DNA of 64,000 nucleotides. It comes from Photobacterium leiognathi. GTDB taxonomy: Bacteria > Pseudomonadota > Gammaproteobacteria > Enterobacterales > Vibrionaceae. A model generated the notes under the pieces. The model had not been told where the DNA came from and searched no databases. It saw only the letters and a list, made by a program, of their open reading frames with translations. Shown here one piece after another: positions 47,555-58,100 of this stretch; positions within the stretch are counted from its first letter, which is position 1, and each line of letters opens with the position of its first letter. The position numbers and the translations under genes are program-made. The stretch spans positions 1,364,001 through 1,428,000 of the forward strand of contig NZ_CP131601.1 of the NCBI RefSeq assembly GCF_030685535.1. Direction: 5' to 3'.

Positions 47555-49873
47555 ATGGAACTTAAGTTTATTTTAGAACAACGTAATCGAGCGGAGTTTC
47601 AGCAATTACTCGAGCAAAACGATAGATATTATCGACATCGACTACAGATGTTAGAAATGGCGGCTTCTCTGTTTCAAACTAATAAAAAACTATCACAGAT
47701 GACTGCTCCAGAACGTAGTTTGTTTCTTGGTCAAAATAGCAATAAAAATAATCCGTATGAATTTGATGTAAATCTTTTTGGAGCACCTGGTGGAAATGGT
47801 GAGGTCAGAAGTGTCATTGCTTCTAAATACCAATTTTTAGATGATTTTTTCGCTGCAATTCCTAGAACTGGGGTAGTAACAACTCCGCAATACGAAAACT
47901 TAGTTTCGCTATTTAAGCAAGGTATTGAGGCTTCAGGTTGTTCTAAGTTTCCCCTCGTATTGTTTACTCGGATATTAACTATAACTCGTCCAGACACTTT
48001 TGTTTCTTCGGCCGCCAAAGCACTTGAACCAATATGCAAAGCATTGGAAGTAAAACAGGTGAAAGACACTGAGAGTTATTGGAATCGGTTGTTGCCAGAA
48101 TTGCATAAAAACGAACTTTTTAGTGAAAGTGTCGGCGTTCCAGCGAGCAATTACCTAGCATTACTTGATGGGATTGTATGGGTTGAAAGTGAAAACAAGA
48201 TAAATGAAGAAACTAATAAATATGTAATGAAAGAACCCACCAATAAGTTGAAACAGCCTTGTAACTCACTCAACTCCATTCTTTATGGTCCTCCTGGTAC
48301 GGGTAAAACATATCACACGATCGAAGCCGCAGTGAAAGCTGCAGAGCCAAGCTTTAGTTGGCATAGCCGGGAAGAGCTAAAAGCTGAGTATGATCGCCTT
48401 GTTAGCGACAAGCGCATCCGGTTTGTCACTTTTCACCAGAGCTATGGCTATGAAGAGTTTGTTGAAGGTTTGCGAGCGGTTTCTAACCAAGATAATCAGA
48501 TTGAGTATCCAATTCAGTCGGGAATTTTTAAACAGATTTGCCAAGATGCGACAGCAAGTGCGATTAACCAGCCAGCAACGCTGAAGCCAAGTGCGAAGAT
48601 CTGGAAGCTTTCTATTGATGGCGTTAAATCGAGTCGAGTTCGTGATTATTGTTTTGAAAATAATCTAGCAGCAATTGGCTGGGGTGATACGGGTGATATG
48701 TCTTCGGAAGAGCGCAGTGCCGAAGAGCAAGATTACTTTGAAAGTTTGGGAGCTCTAGCCAAGTCATCGATTATGGAGTTTTCCAATCGCATGGCTGAAG
48801 GCGACATTGTGGTTTGTGTAAAGGGACAATGGTCAATTCAAGCGGTTGGTGTGGTGTCCGGTGATTATCAGTTCCGTGAAGAAGGCGTCGAAGACCGTTT
48901 AGATTTTTGTCATGTTATGCCGATTGATTGGTTAGCAATAGGATTGGATGTGAACTTGTACGAGCTAAATGACAATACTCGACTAACGCTAAAGACTTGT
49001 TATGAGCTAACACGATTTACTTCAATTGAGCTCTATGAGGTTCTCGAGAAATCGGGTGTTAAGCTAAAGAGCTATTCGCAAGCAGACAGCAAACGACAAA
49101 ACTATGTATTAGTTATCGATGAAATTAATCGAGGCAATATCTCAAAAGTATTTGGTGAGTTGATTACCTTGATTGAGCCTTCTAAGCGTAAAGGCCAAGA
49201 AGAAGCTTTAGAGCTAACACTGCCATATTCTGGTAAGCCATTTTCGGTGCCAGATAATTTATACATTATCGGTACGATGAACACTGCTGATCGTTCACTA
49301 GCCATGATGGATACCGCGCTTCGTCGTCGCTTTGACTTCGTAGAAATGATGCCAAAACCTGAGTTACTTGAGAGTGCAGTAGTGAAAGGCATTGATTTAC
49401 AGCGTTTACTAGAGGTTCTGAATCAACGTATTGAAATCCTCTATGATCGTGAACATACGCTTGGTCATGCGTTCTTAATGCCGTAGAAGGCGCTCGTTGA
49501 TAAAGATAAGGAAGAGTTGGCATTTACTGAGCTTCAGTCGGTATTCCAGAATAAGATCATTCCTTTATTGGAAGAGTACTTCTTTGAGGATTGGAACAAA
49601 ATTCGTTTAGTACTTGCTGATAATCAAAAACCACTAGAAAAACAGTTTATAAAAGAACATGTTCAGGAAAACCAAGAGCTTAATGCTTTGTTTGGTGTTA
49701 AACACAATCTCGATCTGTATGGACAATCTGTTGTGAAATATACGTTGGTAGATAAGGCGGACGAGGTTTGGTGTGATGCTGAATCCTATATAGGCATCTA
49801 CTCAAAAGGCTCTAAAACTTCGGACGAAAACCAAGAGTTTGAATCGAGCCGTCAAATGGTGACAGAGCAGTAA
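47555..49873 (+). pseudogene. mcrB: McrB-like GTPase with EVE-like insert, interrupted by one TAG
   Basis: Start ATG 47555 with AAGGAGAG close upstream; about 772 codons if the TAG at 49484-49486 is ignored. The frame is open through the ten codons between the TAG and a TTG at 49517 and on to 49873. N-terminal DNA-recognition region (1-235); Walker A GPPGTGKT (about 245-252); Walker B LVIDEINRG (about 520-528); GTMNTADRS and DTALRRRFDF further on. Between Walker A and B, residues about 345-490 (AKIWKLSIDG, GDIVVCVKGQW, AVGVVSGDYQF) look like an EVE/PUA-type modified-base reader inserted in the AAA+ domain. The stop removes the last 129 residues, including the McrC-contacting end (EYFFEDWNKIRLVL). 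Confidence 0.82.
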
Positions 49874-49875
49874 CC

Positions 49876-51180
49876 ATGCATACAACCGTATTTGAATATG
49901 GCTATTTGAGCTTCGATAAATCGGCTCGTGATGAATTAGGCGCAGAGCTTATTTCAAAAAGTGCTTTCGAGTATTTAAAAGAAGTGTGTTTGAGCGCTAA
50001 CGAATCAGAAACCAGTAAGTGTTTAGGCTTAACGAAGCGCTATGGATATGAGCTCATTCAAGTGAAAAACTACGTAGGTGTATTATTTACACCTACAGGT
50101 GAGCATATTGAAGTGTTGCCGAAAACAGGTCGCAAGGCTGCCGACCGTGAAACAGCAATAATCGAGTCTAGCCAGATGCTGTTGATGATGCTGCAACATT
50201 TAGGTGCTTTTCGTTATCTTGTAACGAATCAAGCTCTTATTGCCACTAAACGTATGCCTTTGCTTGAGATTTTCATTGAACAGTTTTTGCAATCGGTTAA
50301 CCGATTAGTAAAACGAGGCATTAAAAGTGACTATGTAACGCAAGTTGATAACTTGTGCTTTCACAGAGGAAAGTTGCAGGTGAACAATCAAGTCAGGCAT
50401 AACATAGTCAATAAACATAAGTTTTATGTTGAGTATGATGAATATCTCATCAATCGACCAGCTAACCGTTTGATTGCTACTGCATTAAATAAACTAGTAG
50501 CATATACTCGCTCACCATCGAATCAACGATTATTAAGAGAGCTCCAGTTCGCATTTTCTGAGGTCCCTTTATCGAAATCAGTCAAACACGATTTAATGGC
50601 ACTCAAGCTGGATCGAAGTATGTTGGACTATCAAGAGCCAATTTCTTGGGCGAAGTTGATCTTAGACGGTTTTTCTCCTTTGAGCATGAAAGGTGAAAGT
50701 CGGTCACGATCTCTGTTGTTTCCAATGGAAGCAGTATTTGAGAGTTATGTCGCATCGGTGCTTAGAGCAGAACTTTCTGATAACGAAGAGCTTACGACTC
50801 AAGCTCGTTCTGAGCATTTAGTTAGACACAATGAACAAGAACAATTTCAACTTCAACCTGATTTACTCATTTCCAAGCCTGACGATTCGATGATTGTTCT
50901 AGATACAAAGTGGAAGATCTTAGACCTAGAAGCACATCATTATGGTCTTTCCCAATCCGACTTATATCAAATGTTCGCCTATGGGCATAAGTATTTAAAT
51001 GGTGTTGGTGATCTTTACTTGATTTACCCAGCACATGAGAGTTTCACCAAGCCTATTGAGTACAGTTTTGATTTTACGGATGAATTAAGGCTCTGGGTGG
51101 TGCCGTTTGTGATTGATCTAGATGGAAAAAGTCGAGTTATATGGCCCGCACATGACTATGTCAAAAGTGTGACTGTTTGA
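49876..51180 (+). CDS. mcrC: McrC-like nuclease subunit
   Basis: 434 residues, starting 2 bp after mcrB. The N-terminal part (GVLFTPTGEHIEVLPKTGRK) is the McrC-specific domain; the C-terminal PD-(D/E)xK nuclease has QPDLLI and VLDTKWK (about residues 335-352). McrB-McrC together cut DNA with modified cytosines (type IV restriction). The gene is intact, but it depends on McrB, which is interrupted here. Confidence 0.9.
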   Translation: MHTTVFEYGYLSFDKSARDELGAELISKSAFEYLKEVCLSANESETSKCLGLTKRYGYELIQVKNYVGVLFTPTGEHIEVLPKTGRKAADRETAIIESSQMLLMMLQHLGAFRYLVTNQALIATKRMPLLEIFIEQFLQSVNRLVKRGIKSDYVTQVDNLCFHRGKLQVNNQVRHNIVNKHKFYVEYDEYLINRPANRLIATALNKLVAYTRSPSNQRLLRELQFAFSEVPLSKSVKHDLMALKLDRSMLDYQEPISWAKLILDGFSPLSMKGESRSRSLLFPMEAVFESYVASVLRAELSDNEELTTQARSEHLVRHNEQEQFQLQPDLLISKPDDSMIVLDTKWKILDLEAHHYGLSQSDLYQMFAYGHKYLNGVGDLYLIYPAHESFTKPIEYSFDFTDELRLWVVPFVIDLDGKSRVIWPAHDYVKSVTV

Positions 51181-51335
51181 AAGCTGTTAATCAGTTAGAA
51201 CACAAGCTTATGAAAATATGTAGGGATATTACCTGTTATATAGTGTCATTAGGTGACTTTAGTACTGTTTAGTACGTATTTGTTGAAGTGATTTCAATCA
51301 GATATCTAAGTGCAATATGCGCAATAAGGAAAAAC

Positions 51336-51671
51336 ATGATAAGGGATATATTATTAGAGCGTTTAAACACCCAGTTTGGCGAACCAGAACGAACCACAAA
51401 GAAAGTAATGGCGTGGTCAATTACTCAAAATTTTGGCTTTGTGGTAGAAGTAGATGTACCGCAAAATGGGGCATTTGCTAATGTATGGCTGCCATACCCT
51501 AATGGCAATTCTACAGCTCTCAATATACCACATCTAGTGTACCCAGCTGACAAAGGACGTCACAGTAACACATATCAAACAGCGGGACTTCATCGAGGAG
51601 AAATGGCTCTTAAATTGAAGATTAGCAATGCAGAGGATGTTGAGTTGTTACTGCAATATTTGACTCTCTAA
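51336..51671 (+). CDS. Small unknown protein between mcrC and druH
   Basis: 111 residues from ATG 51336, with AAGGA five nucleotides upstream; 16 further upstream codons lack a good start. A compact alpha/beta protein with conserved-looking VMAWSITQNFGFVVEVD and ADKGRHSNTY segments. No family recognised. 52 bp separate it from druH, so it may be co-transcribed with Druantia or be an accessory of it. Confidence 0.6.
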   Translation: MIRDILLERLNTQFGEPERTTKKVMAWSITQNFGFVVEVDVPQNGAFANVWLPYPNGNSTALNIPHLVYPADKGRHSNTYQTAGLHRGEMALKLKISNAEDVELLLQYLTL

Positions 51672-51723
51672 TGTTCGATTTCAATTCTCGACCTTTCCAT
51701 ATCATTTGCTTTTTGGGGTAACA

Positions 51724-54700
51724 ATGAAAACATTTCGCCATTGCATTGCAGATATTTTGTCATCACGCGATTTAGAACGTGTGAGTGGTGCGCCTTTATA
51801 TAGTTATAAATTGACGGATAGCGAATATTCATTATTGCAAACGTCACTCACAGATAGTTTACGTAAAAATCATATCGAGAGTTATATCCCTAAGGGTAGG
51901 AGTTCTGAGTGGGCTGGGGCATTTGTTATGTATGCCGCAGAATGGTGGCGAAAGGAATTCAATGGTGGACACTGGAGTTGGGAACCGATTTTTAAATCGT
52001 TACTCGTTAAGGATTCAGACCTTGCCGCAAGTCAACGAAATAGATTGATTGAAGCTGGTTTTCGCTTTTGGCGCCGTCCTGTACTGTGTAATGGTCAGGG
52101 GAGGATGTTCCTTGGTACCGTTGCTGTAGAGGGGGGCTTGCCGCTGCAATTGATCACTGATCCAAACAACAAGCTTTCCCATTATTTCGAGCAAGTGATT
52201 AAAGACTTTGGCAAGTATGCACTCTCCAAACCAAATGCAGTTGCTATTGCTCATGCTCATGATCACTGTATCGTACCGTCATTTCGTACCGATGCGGTGT
52301 ATTCTGTTGTCGGAAAAATTGCAGAAACGATTTTTCAGTTAACGGACCAATATGGTTTGGATGAGCAGCGTGACCCTTTACGTTTTCTGGATGCAGTGGC
52401 TCCGGACTGGCTAGCTGCATTACCACTAAATGTTGATCATGATGTGGCGAAAGGTTTGTTAAATCGTGCATTGGGTCAGGCGATTGCTGTCCAACGCCGC
52501 TTGCCTCATTCATTACGTCTTATCCGGAGATTAACACAAACTTATAATCCTCACGCTTTTGTTGATGATGATTTCAAGAAAGAGGATCAGTTGTGGACGT
52601 ACCAATTGTCTATTTCGCTGCGACCGCGGTTGAGTGCTCAGTATATTCAACAGCTCTTTGGTATGCAGGTTTTACCTGAAAGGTTTAGCTTGTTTGCAAT
52701 GGGGAAAAAACCGTTGTTGTTAGCAAAAGCGTTCAAGCCCAAAAACAACACAGAACGCTATTTGTTGGATGTTATGACTTGTGATTTACCCGATGATTGG
52801 TTTGATTGTGAAATCCAACTAATGGCAAGAGGCGATGAAGGACAGTCATGGTATGCCCCATTGTTGGGAGGCAGTGCTTTAGATGCGGATGAGCCGTGGG
52901 TTTTTACCGATAATAATGGTGAGTGGACATTTGTTGGGGCAGGAGATGTGAACTGCGAATCTAGCAGTGCTGTGATTACGTTGTCTTCTGAGCTTGCAGA
53001 TGCCTCTCTGTCTTCCGTTTCTTGTGTAATGGGAACAGTATCCACACAGTACGCACAATCTTTGTATCTATTCAATGAGACGGGGCAATACAGCTTTGGT
53101 AACTATGTAGTGCAACTCGGTGAGACTAGTGAGCCGAATAAGGAATATGTATGGCAAGGCGAGGAAGTGCCTTATCAGACTTTGCCTACTAAGTGTTTTA
53201 TCGGCAAACCAAACTTGTTTTCTCTTTCTTCACAAGGAATACAACAACGGATACCAGTAGACCGTTTGCGCTGGTATGACGGTACAAAACAGCAATGGAG
53301 TTCGTTGGAAACTTTGCCATTTGGGCAAAGTGAAGTGGCCTATATTGAGGATGGGCGAGTTAAAAAGCGTTTTCGATTGGCCAGTTTGCCTAATGATATC
53401 GAGATTGAATTTTTTCCAGGTAGCCAGATCAATCGTGGTCAAATTGTTATTTCATCATCACGTCCGCCGATGGTTGCTTTGGCACAATCTGCGGTCGGCC
53501 TGCTTGATTACCAAGTCTCGCAAGCATGTGATGCAGTGACGATTGATCTGTTTTGTGCTCAGGAGCAACCGCCAGCTGTACTGGACATTAATCTTTGGTG
53601 GCAGGAAAAGCCGAAAGCCATCTCGCTGACATTGCCATTTCCAAGCAAAGGCATTTGTTTGTTGGATGCCAACCAACAATTAGTACCGTGCCATAGCGAA
53701 TTGCTGGTGGATAAAATCAATGGCTATGAGTTGTATGGCTATGGTGTTGAGGGTGAAATAGAGCTGCAATTTTTGCTAAAAGCTCAAGATGTTCGCGGTG
53801 CATTCAGTCGAAGTGCATATTTCAGTGCGGTATTGCCTTCTGTTGACGTATTAGCTTCTGGCTTATCTTTGTCCAGTTTCCGTACGGAAATTCAGGCATT
53901 GTTTGCCCTTTCATCGAGTTTGGACGCGAAAGTCCAACTGACGGTGTCTCATCATGGGCAGGCATTGTACACGTGTGCTCTAGCAGCATATGAGTGTGCG
54001 CTAATTCCTGAACGAGAAATCAACTGTGTGGCGCTAGCTCAGGCGATAGATACCAAAGGTACACCAGAACTCTACACTATCCCCTTAGATAGACCGGATC
54101 AACAACCGTTAGCACTAATGTCTGCTTCACTGACAGATGACGTGCCGATGCAGTGGTTATTTCCGCAAGAGGAAATAGACGCAGGTGCGTGGCTGGTTTA
54201 TAGCGATAATCCGCAGTTTGGACTGCGCCCGCTAATGTGGAGTAAAGACTTAGAGTGTTTACCAGCGCCAAGGAACGGTTTTGAAATGGCAGCAGGCATC
54301 GGTCGCCGTGCCGACAGATTAGAAGCATTTGCCTCGGTGGCATTAGATATGGCATACGATTTTACCCGTCCTGAATGGAAATATGTGCGTACATTACTGG
54401 CGTTTAACCATGTTCCATTAACCACGTTTGACCTGTGGCGTGGTGTACTACGGCAACCTGAATTCATGTTGGCACTGCTGCTGAATGCTAACAAGAAAGA
54501 AATTGATCAGGTTTGGAAAATGGATAAGCAGTTCCCGCTACTCTGGTATGCATTGAAAGTGACTTCTGCCGTAAAAGTGGTAGAGGCGTTCTATCAATAT
54601 TTACTGGAGCGGTTGGGCGAAGATATGTCAGATGCCGCTCAATTGCGCATTCAGAAGAAGTTGGCTGAGCTGGTGTCTTATTTCCCAGGACTGGAGCCAC

Positions 54701-55101
54701 TTGCCAAGCTATTGCAATTTAAGCTTGGCATGGTTGAGCAAAAACCGTCAGTGGAACCCGCGGCATATGTGCAGCACTTGTTCGATTGTCGAAATGCGCT
54801 TTCTCAGCGCCAGTCTGACGTATCGTGGCTAACGATTTTCGCCGATCATATTTTTCAGTCTGTGATGAAAAATATTAACTCGCAATTGGTTCAACTTTGT
54901 TTAACGACCAAGCATGGATTCAAAAATAATGTGATGAATGCGCCAGTGTTACTCGCGCTGGCAACGAGTAATCAAGCTGAGTTGACGATGACGCCAGAAG
55001 TGGTGCATGCAATGCATGAGTATCGTCGATTTGACCCTGAGTATTTTGACGACAGTTTTGCATTAACCCAGAAAATGATCATTGGCTTGCTGACCATTTA
55101 A
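51724..55101 (+). CDS. druH: Druantia type III protein DruH
   Basis: 1125 residues from ATG 51724, preceded by GGGG. There is no known domain, as is usual for DruH; long stretches are beta-rich in the middle (about 330-760) and helical at the C-terminus. The identification rests on length, lack of domains and position directly before a helicase of about 2065 aa with DUF1998, the two-gene layout of Druantia type III. Its role in defence is unknown even in the founding systems. 16 bp separate it from druE. Confidence 0.78.
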   Translation: MKTFRHCIADILSSRDLERVSGAPLYSYKLTDSEYSLLQTSLTDSLRKNHIESYIPKGRSSEWAGAFVMYAAEWWRKEFNGGHWSWEPIFKSLLVKDSDLAASQRNRLIEAGFRFWRRPVLCNGQGRMFLGTVAVEGGLPLQLITDPNNKLSHYFEQVIKDFGKYALSKPNAVAIAHAHDHCIVPSFRTDAVYSVVGKIAETIFQLTDQYGLDEQRDPLRFLDAVAPDWLAALPLNVDHDVAKGLLNRALGQAIAVQRRLPHSLRLIRRLTQTYNPHAFVDDDFKKEDQLWTYQLSISLRPRLSAQYIQQLFGMQVLPERFSLFAMGKKPLLLAKAFKPKNNTERYLLDVMTCDLPDDWFDCEIQLMARGDEGQSWYAPLLGGSALDADEPWVFTDNNGEWTFVGAGDVNCESSSAVITLSSELADASLSSVSCVMGTVSTQYAQSLYLFNETGQYSFGNYVVQLGETSEPNKEYVWQGEEVPYQTLPTKCFIGKPNLFSLSSQGIQQRIPVDRLRWYDGTKQQWSSLETLPFGQSEVAYIEDGRVKKRFRLASLPNDIEIEFFPGSQINRGQIVISSSRPPMVALAQSAVGLLDYQVSQACDAVTIDLFCAQEQPPAVLDINLWWQEKPKAISLTLPFPSKGICLLDANQQLVPCHSELLVDKINGYELYGYGVEGEIELQFLLKAQDVRGAFSRSAYFSAVLPSVDVLASGLSLSSFRTEIQALFALSSSLDAKVQLTVSHHGQALYTCALAAYECALIPEREINCVALAQAIDTKGTPELYTIPLDRPDQQPLALMSASLTDDVPMQWLFPQEEIDAGAWLVYSDNPQFGLRPLMWSKDLECLPAPRNGFEMAAGIGRRADRLEAFASVALDMAYDFTRPEWKYVRTLLAFNHVPLTTFDLWRGVLRQPEFMLALLLNANKKEIDQVWKMDKQFPLLWYALKVTSAVKVVEAFYQYLLERLGEDMSDAAQLRIQKKLAELVSYFPGLEPLAKLLQFKLGMVEQKPSVEPAAYVQHLFDCRNALSQRQSDVSWLTIFADHIFQSVMKNINSQLVQLCLTTKHGFKNNVMNAPVLLALATSNQAELTMTPEVVHAMHEYRRFDPEYFDDSFALTQKMIIGLLTI

Positions 55102-55117
55102 TGTTTAGGAAAGATAA

Positions 55118-58100
55118 GTGGAATATTTTGAATCTATTATTGAACAGCTGACCAAACGTGCTGCTCGAGCAACATTAGGACAGTTTGGTTTACGCTCAAA
55201 GCCTTTACGTGAGTTTCTATGGCAAGCCTTTTCTAAAGCACCTGGACAGGAAGGTGCATTTTTGGGTGATCCGGTGTTTGAGGCGACATTTGGTTGGAAG
55301 CCTCATACGGAAACCATGCAGGCATTGTCGGGGAAATTGTTGTCTTCCCGTGTTGTGCATGCGATGGCGAATCCGCCCAAAGCGTTGAAAGAAGATTACC
55401 AGTTTGAGTCTTCATGGTTTCCCTATGCCCATCAGCATGAAGCGTGGCAGCATTTGTTGCAGGACGAACCTCGCTCCGTCATCGTGAGTAGTGGCATCGG
55501 TTCGGGTAAAACCGAATGTTTCCTTGTGCCTATTTTGAGTGATATTGCCGCACGTAATAGCAAGGCGGAAGGCGTTGAAGCCCTCTTTTTGTATCCGCTG
55601 AATGCCTTGATCAATAGCCAGCGAGATCGTTTAGCGGCTTGGACCCATGAGTTGGGTTCAGATGTGAAATTCTGTTTGTATAACGGTGAAACGAAAGAGC
55701 AGATACCGGTCGCAAAGCAAAAAGCAGAGCCGAATCAGCAGCTTTCTCGTAAGGCTTTGCGTGATGATCCTGCACAAATTTTGGTGACCAATGCCACCAT
55801 GTTGGAATACATGCTTGTTCGTCAAAAGGATGACCCAATCTTACGTAAATCGCAGGGTAAGTTACGTTGGATCGTCTTGGATGAAGCGCACACCTACATT
55901 GGTTCACAAGCTGCAGAGCTTGCTTTATTGCTGCGCCGCGTGATGCATGGTTTTGGTGTTACGCCGGATCAAGTAAGGTTTGTGGCGACATCGGCCACAA
56001 TTGGTGGGGAAGATTCTGATAATGATCTGAAAGCATTTTTAGCTGATGTAGCAGGTGTCGATATTACGCAAGTACACTTAGTGAAAGGGCATCGTGAAAT
56101 CACTGGGCTGGCTGAATTAACGACGCCGCAAGCAATGAATTTGCAGCAAGTTAAATCGATTGAAGATGAAGTAATGCGCTATCAGGCGCTCGAGTCGATT
56201 GTGCCACTGCGTGTATTGCGTCAGCATTTGAGCTCTGATGATAACCGAATGTCACTGTCGCAAATTGGCAAGTTATTGTCGGCAACCGATGAGCCACTGG
56301 AAGAAAAAACCGTTTTGCAGTGGCTTGATGTGTGTGCATCAACCAAAGGCAGTGACGGGCAGGCATTTATTCCATTTCGTTTACATTTGTTTCATCGGGT
56401 TGCCAGTGGTTTATGGACATGCGCTAATTCAAGCTGTAAAGCGAAGGTGGGCACTGCATTGGATGCGTTGGATTGGCGCTTCGGGATGGTATATATGTCA
56501 CGCCGTGAACGTTGTGGTTGTGGCTCACCCGTATTTGAAATGACCAGTTGTAATGGGTGTGGTACGAGTCTACTACTTGCAGATGAAAGTATCGACAAAG
56601 AAACTGGAGAAAGTGTGCTTAGCCTGACTAAGCCTGATTCGAGTATTGATGACTTTTCACTCGATATTGAGGTGGATGACTCGGATGCCTTATTAGAGCT
56701 CGATGAAGAGGAATCGGAAACCCATGCCCGTCTGTGCATGATGGCTGAACATGATCGTGAGGAAACGGGTCAGTATTGGTTGAATAATGAAGGCGTGTTA
56801 AAGCCGTCTACCCACAAAGGTGCATTCCAAGTTCACCGCGTGGAAGGGTACAGTAAGTCAGACGGTACAGGGGTGGCGTTGCGTTGTCCTTGTTGCCAGC
56901 ATACAAAAATTCAGAACTATGATTTCTATCGCCATTTCCGTAATGGTGCGCCGTTTATGCTGTCAACGGTGATCCCAACGCTGTTGGAGTTTTGTCATGA
57001 TGGCAAAAAAGAACAGCTTAAAGGGCCTTGGCATGGTCGTCGAATGATCACGTTTACGGATAGCCGTCAGGGAACTGCCCGCTTTGCCGCAAAATCACAG
57101 CAAGATGCCGAGCGCCAATTTTTGCGTGCTGCATTGTTTCATTTAGTCGCAGATAGAACGTTGAAAAGTGGCGCTTTGACACCGGAGCAAGAAGCGGATT
57201 TGAAAAAATATAAATCACGCTTGGCAATGTTCATCGAAGACGGTGACGATGACATGGTTGAAATCATGGAAGAAAAAATTGCAGCACTGTGTGGGGGCGG
57301 TGATGTTTCGATTCCATGGTCAGATGTTGAACATGAGCTCGCTAAAGAGAAAGAGCTGCAATATTGGATCAAGGATTCCTATCAGCGATTTGATGACAAA
57401 ATGACCATGGTGAAGGATCCTGTCCTGCTTACCAGACTCTTGTTATTGCGGGAGTTTAATAGTCGCCCTAAACGTCAGAATACGCTAGAAACCTTGGGGT
57501 TGATCCGCATGGAGTACCCATCCATCAAAGATAAGGGCAATACTGCTCCTACTGAATGGGTCGCATTATTTGATGATCGGGACAGAGCGCAATCAGAGTG
57601 GGTTAATTTCTTAACGTTGTGTTTAAACTTCCACGTGCGTGCCAATAAGGCCATTTCGTTAACCGAAGAGCAGCAGCGCTGGATTGGTGCGAAGTTCAGC
57701 CCGGGATTGATTTCTGCGCCGGATGACGACAGTCCGTTTCGTAATGTTCAAAGTTGGCCTCAGGTCAGAAAAGGCTCGGTACAGCCTCGGTTGGTTAGAC
57801 TACTTGCAACGGCATTTAATCTGGACATTACCGATACTCAAGATAAAACGCAGCTCAATATTATCCTGCAAGACGCTTGGAATGTGCTGCAACGCTATGT
57901 GCTGGCAGGGAGTGGAGATGGCTACCGCCTGGAGCTAGAGCATCAGGTAAGTTTTAGTTTGTTGGCTGAAAAATGGCAGTGCCCGCATACGCAAAAAATT
58001 ATCGATACGCCACTAGCTAAAATTACGCCGTACCTGAACGTAAAAGGTGAGCGGGATGAACAAGTCTGCCGCTTATTAGAAGCGCCAGTTTATCCGTATC

